DNA from: Actinomycetota bacterium
GTDB taxonomy: Bacteria > Actinomycetota > Thermoleophilia > Gaiellales > Gaiellaceae
NCBI GenBank assembly: GCA_019234175.1
Contig: JAFALP010000051.1
Location: 1 to 14,235, forward strand
DNA: 14,235 nucleotides
Reading direction: 5' to 3'
The notes beneath the pieces were generated by a model, which was not told the DNA's origin, did no database searches, and was given only the letters and a program-made list of their open reading frames with translations. Each line of letters opens with the position of its first letter. The stretch's first letter is position 1. The translations under genes were made by a program, and so were the position numbers. Positions 7,089 to 13,026 of the stretch are shown here, one piece after another.

Positions 7089-7633
7089 GCCGGGAGCGCG
7101 TATCCGCGCTCGAGGCGGCCGCCGGCGGTCGCGAGCTGCTGGTCCCAGGTGGGGACGTCCCAGCCGAAGGAGTCGGCGAGGCGCACGATCATGCTGAAGA
7201 GCGCGCAGACCGTGACCGCGTCGAGCAACGCCGGACGGGAGACGCCGGCCTCGTACGCCGCTTCCGCGTGCCCCGTCGTCAGCTCGTCGGGCCGGAGGGT
7301 CATCACCTCGAGGAACGCGAGGGCGGCGCGCAGCTCCGGGCGCAGCGGCGCCGTGCGCCAGTCGGCGACGACCGCTTCCCAGACCTCCTCACCGAGCGCG
7401 TACGACGCGACCGCGCCGTGGGAGCCCGTTCAGAAGGGACATTGGTTGAGGAGCGACGTGAAGGCGGCGAACAGCTCGCGCTCCCCCGCGCTCCATTCCG
7501 ACGGGCCGCGCAGCGCGCGGTCGACCGCGTCGGAGAACGGGCGGCCGAACAGCTCCGGCCGGTACATCAGCGTCCTGATCACACCCGGCGCATCCGGCGG
7601 CGCGTGCTCGCCCGTGAGGACGTCGAGCCTCAC
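7058..7633 (-). CDS. AhpD/CMD-family protein, probable selenoprotein with in-frame UGA (CPFU)
   Basis: One frame runs from the GTG at 7633 to the stop at 7058 with a single interruption, TGA at 7432-7430. Reading that UGA as selenocysteine gives 191 residues with active site C65-P-F-U68-T-G-S-H72, exactly the AhpD pattern CxxCxxxH with the second Cys replaced. E53 (GERELF) sits where the family's proton-relay Glu is expected. The 123 codons after the UGA are open and family-like (MTLRPDELTTGHAEAAYEAG, then FSMIVRLADSFGW), with no frameshift. AhpD-type proteins are helical thiol peroxidases or oxidoreductases, and Sec would raise reactivity. The GTG start overlaps the stop of the upstream 81-codon gene as GTGA. 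The alternative is a fresh nonsense mutation or a base error at this codon (TGC or TGT to TGA). Whether the genome has SelA, SelB, SelD and tRNA-Sec cannot be seen here. Confidence 0.75.
7385..7424 (-). promoter_or_regulatory. Candidate bacterial SECIS stem-loop after the UGA codon
   Basis: On the minus strand, starting 6 bases after the UGA, CUCC pairs with GGAG, CAC with GUG, a G with U, and GCGCG (7416-7412) with CGCGC (7400-7396), with small bulges on the 3' side. The 11-base apical loop (7411-7401) begins with GU. As I recall the bacterial SECIS rules, the apical loop should start about 16-37 bases after the UGA, be about 3-14 bases long, and have G in its first two positions; this loop starts at +19 and meets all three. 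In this GC-rich context hairpins also arise by chance. Confidence 0.5.
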
Positions 7634-7875
7634 CCGATCGCCTCCAGCGCGCGATCGAGGCGGCGCAGCCCCTCGCCGACCGCGGTCGCGACCGTCTGCT
7701 CGAAGATCTCGTCCTCGGTGAAGCCCTCGTCCTTCAGCGCCTGGACGTCGCCGTCGGTGACGGTGTACGCGCGGTCACGCACCTTGGCCAGATATGCAGC
7801 CATCGCGGCAGGCGGAGGAGCCGCGGCGGCTGCAAGACGGCGGAGCTCGTCCACGCCCTGATCGTATGTCTCCAC
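7630..7875 (-). CDS. Small helical protein resembling the C-terminal half of an AhpD/CMD domain
   Basis: An 81-codon protein with no name I can assign with certainty. Its second half (VTDGDVQALKDEGFTEDE, then TVATAVGEGLRRLDRALEAI) lines up with the C-terminal helices of the adjacent AhpD-like protein (LTTGHAEAAYEAGVSRP, then TVCALFSMIVRLADSF): same spacing, the same T-V pair and the same R-L pair. It has no CxxC and no signal peptide. The GTG at 7875 is preferred by length, with only a weak GGTGA upstream; a GTG at 7854 would give 74 residues. Its TGA stop overlaps the GTG of the selenoprotein candidate, so the two are probably translated together and may form a complex. That function is inferred from position only. 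Confidence 0.65.
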   Translation of the reverse strand: METYDQGVDELRRLAAAAAPPPAAMAAYLAKVRDRAYTVTDGDVQALKDEGFTEDEIFEQTVATAVGEGLRRLDRALEAIG

Positions 7876-7953
7876 TTCGTCACCGCACGCTGGTTGTTCG
7901 GTAACGCGGGAGGGCGATAGCGTCGCGGCGACACTCCGCACGAGCCGAGAGTC

Positions 7954-7989
7954 GACGAGCGCCCCGGACTCCGACCCGGGGCGTTCGTC
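7954..7989. terminator. Intrinsic-terminator-like hairpin downstream of the phosphonate operon
   Basis: GACGAGCGCCCCGG (7954-7967) pairs with CCGGGGCGTTCGTC (7976-7989), a 14-bp stem with one G-T pair and an 8-base loop. It lies 11 bases beyond the stop of the leftward HD-domain gene, a natural place to end that operon. The T-rich tail (TTTTCTT, 7990-7996) lies on the plus-strand side, so the classical terminator orientation is rightward, against the flanking genes. It may work in both directions and stop read-through from the xylulokinase operon. The rest of the 125-base gap shows no gene. Confidence 0.65.
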
Positions 7990-8000
7990 TTTTCTTGGGG

Positions 8001-8543
8001 TCAGCCGACGAGCGAGTCGAGAAGCCCGCGGTACGACTCGAGCGGCCGCACCGTCATGTCCGGGTCCTTTCCCGCGTCGTCCCAGCGACGCAGGCGGCAG
8101 GCGGCGGACGCGTGCGGCAGCGCCTCGAAGTCCTCGATCTCCTCGTCCGACATCGGGCCGCCCTGCAGGTCGAGGCTGAGGAGCGACGCGGGCGAGAGCT
8201 CCTCGCGATACGCGGGGTCGACCGCGACGAGGTACCGCTTCGCAGCCACGTGCAGACGGATCGGCTCCGTCACCGCGGCCGGGAACCAGCGCTCGAGGAA
8301 CGCGAAGCCGAGCTCCTCGTGCCGCGTGTCGATGCCGCGCTCGGCGGAGTCCTCCGGCAGGTCGGTGACGAGGTGGCCGTAGTCGTGGAGGAGCGCGGCG
8401 GCGATGAGCTCGTCGCCGGCGCCGTCGTGCTCGGCGAACGCCGCCGCCTGCAGCATGTGCTGTGCGACCGTCACCGGCTCCCCGATGTACCTCTCGTCGC
8501 CGGCGGCGGTGAAGCGGGAGAAGATCTCGTCGACCGGGCTCAC
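8001..8543 (-). CDS. tmpB: HD-domain mixed-valent diiron oxygenase, TmpB/PhnZ-like
   Basis: Oxidatively cleaves the C-P bond of a 1-hydroxy-aminoethylphosphonate, releasing phosphate and glycine (PhnZ) or glycine betaine (TmpB). The 180-residue protein carries the diagnostic set: Y19 and E22 in YIGE (the Tyr/Glu lid of this oxygenase group), Q28-H29, H53-D54 in LLHDYGH with H57, H75, H98 followed by K102 four residues later, and D155/D156 in RRWDD. These match the iron ligands and phosphonate-binding residues known for PhnZ in order and spacing. The GTG start overlaps the oxygenase stop as GTGA, so it is co-translated with its substrate supplier. TmpB is preferred over PhnZ because the partner is a butyrobetaine-type oxygenase rather than a PhyH-type PhnY. 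The exact methylation state of the substrate is inferred. Confidence 0.88.
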   Translation of the reverse strand: MSPVDEIFSRFTAAGDERYIGEPVTVAQHMLQAAAFAEHDGAGDELIAAALLHDYGHLVTDLPEDSAERGIDTRHEELGFAFLERWFPAAVTEPIRLHVAAKRYLVAVDPAYREELSPASLLSLDLQGGPMSDEEIEDFEALPHASAACRLRRWDDAGKDPDMTVRPLESYRGLLDSLVG

Positions 8544-9568
8544 GCCGCCTCCCGCTCGAGCACGGCGAGCGTGCTGAGGAGGGCGTCGCGGTCGGCGTAG
8601 CAGCCCTGCAGGCGCCGGCTGCCCTCGCCGGTGAACCCCGTGCGTCCGTGCAGGATGCGGGTGTTGTCGAAGAGCACGAGGTCGCCCGGCGCGAGCTTGA
8701 ACTCGCGCTCGAGGTCGGGGCTCTCGACGGCGTCGAGCAGCGCCAGATACGCGGCATACCAGGCGGCGACGGCCGCGGGGTCGCCGACCGGGATTCCCTT
8801 GGAGCGGTTGTTCAGATGGAGGCCGGTCACCTCTCCGCGCGGGCCGACCGTGACGACGGGGACGTCCGCGAAGAGGTCGGCGGTCGCGTCGCGATACGCG
8901 AAGCGGATCGGAGTGCTCGCGAGGACGTCGAGCTGGTCGGGCCGCAGGCGCGCCGCCGCGGCGAAGCCGTCGACGAGCACGGTGTTGCCCCCGTCGACGG
9001 CCGACTCGAGGCAGTGCAGGAGCTGGAGCGTCGGCGCCGGCTCTCGATACGGGTTGTCCGTGTGCGCGCTCAGCGGCAGGGACGTGTCGGCGAGGTTGGT
9101 CGCGCCGACGGAGACGCTGACGTCGAAGACGACGCCGTAGTTCGTCTCGCGCGCGGCCCCGAACATCCGTGCGACGCGCTCGACATGGCCCGGCTCGACC
9201 GGCACGCCGTGCAGCACCGCGAACCCGAGCTCGGCTGCGTCGCGCAGCCAGTCGCGCTTGGCCGAGTCGTCGTCACGCACCGCCGCCCACTCGTGCTCCG
9301 GCAGCGCGTCGCCCCACGCCCGGATCGTGCGCGCGGGCGGCCCGCCGTTCGCCTGCATCCGAACCCACTCGAGCGGGAAGATGCTGCGATGCCCGTCCGC
9401 CCACTCGACCGAGAGCTCCCCGTCCACGACTTCGGCGGCCACCGCACGTGCGTCCGGGAGCACGCGCTTCGACTCGAACAGCCGCTGCCCGCTGACGGGA
9501 TGGCGGCACTCGGCGCACGGGCACGCGTCGCGCAGCGCGAGCGGGTGCAGCTCCTCGATGACGTTCAC
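8540..9568 (-). CDS. tmpA: Fe(II)/2-oxoglutarate oxygenase, gamma-butyrobetaine-hydroxylase-like (TmpA-like)
   Basis: Predicted to hydroxylate C1 of an aminoethylphosphonate, probably a trimethylated one, making the substrate of the following HD oxygenase. Residues about 5-75 are the N-terminal zinc module (C16, C18, C21 in CPCAECRHP, with H60), typical of the butyrobetaine hydroxylase family. Residues about 110-330 are the TauD-like barrel with iron ligands H169-T-D171 and H307 (NTRILHGRTGF), and R318/R319 near the position that binds 2-oxoglutarate. Length (342) is usual. It would be annotated as butyrobetaine dioxygenase in isolation; its place between phnE and the HD oxygenase argues for phosphonate use. 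The GTG at 9568 overlaps the phnE stop as GTGA. Confidence 0.85.
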   Translation of the reverse strand: MNVIEELHPLALRDACPCAECRHPVSGQRLFESKRVLPDARAVAAEVVDGELSVEWADGHRSIFPLEWVRMQANGGPPARTIRAWGDALPEHEWAAVRDDDSAKRDWLRDAAELGFAVLHGVPVEPGHVERVARMFGAARETNYGVVFDVSVSVGATNLADTSLPLSAHTDNPYREPAPTLQLLHCLESAVDGGNTVLVDGFAAAARLRPDQLDVLASTPIRFAYRDATADLFADVPVVTVGPRGEVTGLHLNNRSKGIPVGDPAAVAAWYAAYLALLDAVESPDLEREFKLAPGDLVLFDNTRILHGRTGFTGEGSRRLQGCYADRDALLSTLAVLEREAA

Positions 9569-10362
9569 AGGATGCGCTGCCGGATGAGCAGCGACGCGCG
9601 CTCGACCACGAGCAGGAGGACGAGCAGCACGGCGAGCTCCGTCGTCGCCTGCTGGTACTGGAACAGCTGCAATGAGTCGTAGAGCAGGAAGCCGAGGCCG
9701 CCGCCGCCGATGGCGCCGAGATAGAGCACGGAGCGCACGTTCGTATCGAGCCGGTAGAGCGCGAGCCCGGTGAAGGTGGCGGCGATCCCGGGGAGGATGG
9801 CGTGGACGAACACCTGCGTGCGCGACGCACCGGCGACGCGGAGCGCGTCGACGGGGCCCATGTCCATGTCCTCGACCGCTTCCGAGAAGAGCTTGCCGAG
9901 CACGCCGACCGTATGCGCTGCGATCGCGAGGACGACCGAGAAGGGGCCGAGCCCGACGGCGACGAGGAAGATGAGCGCGAAGACGAAGTCCGGGATCGCG
10001 CGAGTGACGCCGATGATGAGGCGCGCGCCTTCGTAGGCGAGCCGGTGCGGCGAGATGTTGCGGGCCGCGAACGGCACGAGGAGCAGCGAGAAGACGATGG
10101 CGACGGCGGTGCCGAGCAGCGCCGTGTCGAACGTGAGGATCGACGCGCGGATGGAGTCGCTGAGGACGCTTCCGCTCGGCGGGACGGCGCGCTGCAACAG
10201 GTTGACGGTGTTGTGGAAGCCGCTGAAGAGCGCGGAGATGGAAACCTGCGTGTCCTGCCACGCATGGACGAAGAGCGCGATGAGCGCCGCGGCCACCACG
10301 AGCCCGACGACCCGCGAGCGGACGCTGTGCGGCCGCGCGAAGGTCATCGTCGTCTCGGTCAC
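9565..10362 (-). CDS. phnE: Phosphonate ABC transporter permease
   Basis: Membrane subunit of the PhnCDE importer. The 265-residue protein has an N-terminal helix (about 18-34), further helices, and the cytoplasmic coupling loop EAVEDMDMGPVDALRVAGAS running to G192, which fits PhnE-type EAA loops. The motif IPDFVFALIFL (123-133) and the YLGAIGGGGLGFLLYDS stretch (214-230) are also characteristic of PhnE. The GTG at 10362 is chosen since it overlaps the phnC stop as GTGA and precedes a short basic cytosolic tail. It is followed by tmpA with another GTGA overlap. Confidence 0.9.
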   Translation of the reverse strand: MTETTMTFARPHSVRSRVVGLVVAAALIALFVHAWQDTQVSISALFSGFHNTVNLLQRAVPPSGSVLSDSIRASILTFDTALLGTAVAIVFSLLLVPFAARNISPHRLAYEGARLIIGVTRAIPDFVFALIFLVAVGLGPFSVVLAIAAHTVGVLGKLFSEAVEDMDMGPVDALRVAGASRTQVFVHAILPGIAATFTGLALYRLDTNVRSVLYLGAIGGGGLGFLLYDSLQLFQYQQATTELAVLLVLLLVVERASLLIRQRIL

Positions 10363-11183
10363 GCCGCAGCCGCCTCGTACAGCGCGGTGATGCGCTCCTG
10401 GTCGAGCGTGTTCGGCGGCGCGTCGAAGACGATCTCGCCCTTGACGATCCCGATCAGCCTGTCGGCGTAGCGGAACGCGAGCTCGGGCTGATGGAGGACG
10501 GTGAGGACGGCGAGGCCCTCCACCCGCGCGATCTCGGCGAGGAGGACGAGCACCTCCTCGGCCGCGCGCGGGTCGAGGCTCGCGACCGGCTCGTCCGCGA
10601 GGACGAGCTGGGCGCGCTGGCAGAGGGCGCGGGCGATGGCGACGCGCTGCGCCTGTCCGCCGGAGAGCGTGTCGGCGCGTTTCCACGCGAACTCGGCGAG
10701 ACCGACGCGCGCGAGCGAGGCGTGCGCGCGCTCCGCGAGCTCGTCCGGAAACGTGCGCGCGGAGAAGGAGCGGTAGAACGGCAGCTCCCCGAGCGCGCCG
10801 TATGCGACATTCTCGATGGCGCTGCGCCTGCGCACGAGCAGCACCTGCTGGAACACCATCGCCGCACGCCGGCGCGCCTCGCGCAGGCTGCGGCCGCGCG
10901 CCGAGCGCAGATCGACGCCGCACAGCTCGATGCTGCCGGAGTCAGCCTCGATCAACCGCACGACACAGCGCAGGAACGTGGATTTGCCGCTGCCGTTCGC
11001 GCCGAGCACGACCGTCAGCTCGCCGGGCCACACGTCGAGGTCGATCCCCTTCAGGATCTCCTGGCCGCCCGCGAAGCTCTTGCGGAGCCCGCGGACGGTC
11101 AGCGCCGGGACGGCGCCCGGCGGCCGCGTCGTGAATGCGAACGCGGTCGCCGGTGCCGTGGTCGTCTCGGACTGATTGCTCAG
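10359..11183 (-). CDS. phnC: Phosphonate ABC transporter ATP-binding protein, probable CTG start
   Basis: ATPase of the PhnCDE importer. It shows Walker A GANGSGKST (61-69), Q-loop Q112, signature LSGGQ (173-177), Walker B LVLADEP (193-199) and H-loop H231. The ATPase similarity begins near residue 27 (ALTVRGLRKSF). No ATG, GTG or TTG occurs in frame near the start. The best choice is CTG at 11183, which overlaps the phnD stop as CTGA, mirrors the GTGA overlaps elsewhere in this operon, and has AAGGA six bases upstream. This gives 274 residues, normal for PhnC. Followed by phnE with a GTGA overlap. Confidence 0.88.
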   Translation of the reverse strand: MSNQSETTTAPATAFAFTTRPPGAVPALTVRGLRKSFAGGQEILKGIDLDVWPGELTVVLGANGSGKSTFLRCVVRLIEADSGSIELCGVDLRSARGRSLREARRRAAMVFQQVLLVRRRSAIENVAYGALGELPFYRSFSARTFPDELAERAHASLARVGLAEFAWKRADTLSGGQAQRVAIARALCQRAQLVLADEPVASLDPRAAEEVLVLLAEIARVEGLAVLTVLHQPELAFRYADRLIGIVKGEIVFDAPPNTLDQERITALYEAAAA

Positions 11184-12079
11184 CCGATGTCCTTGATGCC
11201 GAGATGCTCGAGGTTCACGATCGAGCGGATCGTGTTGTACATCGAGTCCGTACCCGGGATCATCGGGCCGGAGTCGACGCCGAGCTCGGTGTCGACGAGC
11301 TTCAGCTGAGCGGTGGTCAGCTTCAGCAGCGCGGTCTTGAACGCCGCCTTGAACGCCGGCGACAAGTCGCCGCGCACGGTGATCGGATCGTTCGGGATCG
11401 GATCGGACTTCCAGATCTCGCGGTACTGCGACGCGTCGAACTGCCCCGCGGCAGCGGCGGTCGCCTGCTGCTGGCTGTTCACCTCGGCCGCATCCACCTT
11501 GCCGTTCGTGAGCGCGAGCAGCGACTGCGGGTGGCCGCCGGCGAACTGGATCTTCACGTCCGAGTTGGGGTTGAGACCGGCCTTGAGGAGTGCGTAGCGC
11601 GGATAGAGGTTCCCCGACGTCGAAGCGGGATCGGAGAACGCGATCGTCTTGCCCTTCAGCTGCGCGACCGTGGTGATCGGCGAGCTCTTCGGGACCCAGA
11701 GGCCGGCGGTGTACGTGACCGGCTTGTGGTTCTTCGTGCCGAACACCGCGACCGGCTGCGCGTTCGCGAGCTTCGCGGCGAAGATGTAGCCGAGCGGGCC
11801 GAACTCGCCGACGTCGAGCTGCTTCGCCCGCATCGCCTCGACCTCGGCCGTGTAGTTGTTGGTGACGATCAGCTTGACGGGGCAGCCGAGGTTCGTCTGC
11901 AGCGCCTTCGTCAGCGCCTCGTAGGCGCCGGTGAACTTGGAGCCGCTGTCGTAGGGCTCGACGCCGAACCGCACCTGCCCGTTCGGGCAGACGTTCGACG
12001 GGGCGGCCGCGGCGCCAACCGCGGCGACCGCCGCACACGCGACCGCGCCCGCGAGGGCGAGCACACGGGTCGTCTTCAT
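11180..12079 (-). CDS. phnD: Phosphate/phosphonate-type ABC transporter substrate-binding protein
   Basis: Exported receptor for the PhnCDE importer. The 299-residue precursor has a signal sequence (MKTTR, alanine-rich core to about residue 26); a Cys at 15 has a poor lipobox, so a soluble or loosely lipid-anchored form cannot be decided. Family landmarks are VRFGVEPY (36-43), NNYTAEVEAM (74-83), VGEFGPLGY (90-98) and DPASTSGNLYP (150-160), the last being the serine/threonine loop that cradles the phosphonate group in PhnD/PtxB proteins. The ATG at 12079 is preceded by AGGAGGAAGG, one of the best ribosome binding sites in the window, suiting the high copy number of binding proteins. First gene of the leftward operon. 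Confidence 0.9.
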   Translation of the reverse strand: MKTTRVLALAGAVACAAVAAVGAAAAPSNVCPNGQVRFGVEPYDSGSKFTGAYEALTKALQTNLGCPVKLIVTNNYTAEVEAMRAKQLDVGEFGPLGYIFAAKLANAQPVAVFGTKNHKPVTYTAGLWVPKSSPITTVAQLKGKTIAFSDPASTSGNLYPRYALLKAGLNPNSDVKIQFAGGHPQSLLALTNGKVDAAEVNSQQQATAAAAGQFDASQYREIWKSDPIPNDPITVRGDLSPAFKAAFKTALLKLTTAQLKLVDTELGVDSGPMIPGTDSMYNTIRSIVNLEHLGIKDIG

Positions 12080-12142
12080 TCCTTCCTCCTGTTCCGCAAT
12101 GGGTCGACGTGGTGACGCTACGGCGGCCCGGAGGGCGATTGG

Positions 12143-12171
12143 GTTACAGCCCCATGACGATCCTGCAGCAA
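12143..12171 (-). promoter_or_regulatory. Candidate phnD operon promoter
   Basis: On the minus strand TTGCTG (12171-12166) and TGTAAC (12148-12143) are spaced by 17 bases, giving four of six matches to each housekeeping box. Transcription would start about 55 bases before phnD. The inverted repeat at 12181-12198 lies just upstream of the -35, in reach of a regulator. Confidence 0.45.
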
Positions 12172-12180
12172 GGTTGCATC

Positions 12181-12198
12181 AACGTGTCCATACACGTT
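12181..12198. promoter_or_regulatory. Operator candidate 1 for the GntR regulator
   Basis: AACGTGT-CCAT-ACACGTT is a perfect 7-bp inverted repeat with a 4-base spacer. Its core TGTCCATACA fits TGT-N4-ACA, the same form as the second site at 12250-12259. It lies between the two divergent promoters and next to the phnD -35. Confidence 0.55.
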
Positions 12199-12244
12199 CT
12201 TCCCGTCCGCAAAGGGTTCTAGGATGCCGGCGACGCCAGCGCTT

Positions 12245-12259
12245 TATCCTGTATAGACA
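12245..12259 (+). promoter_or_regulatory. Possible leaderless promoter of gntR
   Basis: TATCCT (12245-12250) resembles a -10 box and ends 8 bases before the A of the ATG, while no Shine-Dalgarno sequence precedes that ATG. Transcription starting at or beside the initiation codon would make a leaderless mRNA, which is common in actinobacteria. No good -35 is visible. Confidence 0.35.
12250..12259. promoter_or_regulatory. Operator candidate 2, overlapping the gntR start
   Basis: TGTATAGACA fits the HutC-subfamily GntR operator form GT-N-TA-N-AC (GTATAGAC) and, as I recall, shares that core with the PhnF site of mycobacteria. Its last base is the A of the gntR ATG, so binding would block gntR and phnW expression, indicating autoregulation. 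Its centre is 65 bases from that of the other site. Confidence 0.6.
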
Positions 12260-13026
12260 TGTCAGCACTCGCCGTCGAACCTCCCCACCACCGCCGCATC
12301 GCCGAGGCGCTGCGGCGCGCGATCCGGAACGGCGTCTATCCCCGCGGCGCCCAGCTGCCGTCCGAGCGGGAGCTGGCGGAGGACTTCGCGGTGTCGCGGG
12401 GCACGATCCGCCACGCCCTCGCCACGCTGCGGGCGGAGGGCGTGATCGCCTCGCGGAAGGGCGTCCGCGGCGTCGTCCTCGCAGAGCCGCGCACGCAGAG
12501 CTTCTCGGAGCTCCTCAGCTTCTCCGCCTGGGCGCGCTCGCTGGGCGAGATGCCGTCGGGCCGGGTGGTCGAGCTCGTCCGCCGCTACGCCGACGCCGAC
12601 GACGCGCGCCGCCTCGACCTCGTCGAGGGCGACCCGGTCTTCTCGCTCGTCCGCGTGCGGATGCTGGGCGAGGCGCCGGCGATGATCGAGCGGACGACGT
12701 TCGTCGAGGACGTCGGCCGGCTCGTCGCGGCGATCGACCTGGAGGCGGACTCCATCTACGCGAAGCTCGCGGAACGCGGCGTCGCATTCGCGCAGGCCCG
12801 CCACACGATCTCCGCCATCGCAGCCGACGAGGAGGACGCGCGTCTGCTCGGGATCGAGCCGGGAACGCCGCTCCTGCGTCAGATCCGCCGGACGACGTCG
12901 CCCGACGGCATCCCGCTCGAGTGGTCGGACGACCGTTACGTCGGCGACGCGGTGTCGTTCGTGCTCGAGAACAGCGCCGGATCGCGCAACGCAGCTCGTG
13001 TGAGGACGCATGGCGGCGACGACTGA
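12259..13026 (+). CDS. GntR-family transcriptional regulator, HutC/PhnF subfamily
   Basis: Ligand-responsive repressor, probably of both arms of the phosphonate locus. Residues about 10-75 form the winged helix-turn-helix with the core LPSERELAEDFAVSRGTIRHAL split over 33-54, and residues about 95-240 form a UTRA effector domain (ERTTFVEDVG, LLRQIRRTTSPDGIPLEWSDDRY). This is the architecture of PhnF and PhnR. The effector may be an aminophosphonate or a breakdown product (inferred). The ATG at 12259 is chosen because it gives the complete N-terminus; no SD precedes it. The gene overlaps the following aminotransferase by 17 bases, so both are one transcript. Confidence 0.9.
   Translation: MSALAVEPPHHRRIAEALRRAIRNGVYPRGAQLPSERELAEDFAVSRGTIRHALATLRAEGVIASRKGVRGVVLAEPRTQSFSELLSFSAWARSLGEMPSGRVVELVRRYADADDARRLDLVEGDPVFSLVRVRMLGEAPAMIERTTFVEDVGRLVAAIDLEADSIYAKLAERGVAFAQARHTISAIAADEEDARLLGIEPGTPLLRQIRRTTSPDGIPLEWSDDRYVGDAVSFVLENSAGSRNAARVRTHGGDD

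Noticed and set aside
7058..7306. Treating the two AhpD-like pieces as separate genes (7430-7633 and 7058-7306)
   Set aside because: The pieces are in the same frame, join without a gap through one UGA, and together make one complete AhpD domain; the internal ATG at 7303-7306 lies in the middle of a helix and has no ribosome binding site.
7880..7960. Possible tRNA or small RNA in the gap before the hairpin
   Set aside because: No cloverleaf, no TTCGANNC-type T-arm and no acceptor pairing could be found.
7636..8757. Extension of the 81-codon gene upstream to 8757
   Set aside because: The extension is antisense-like or out-of-frame sequence through the HD and oxygenase genes and across the terminator hairpin, with no family similarity.
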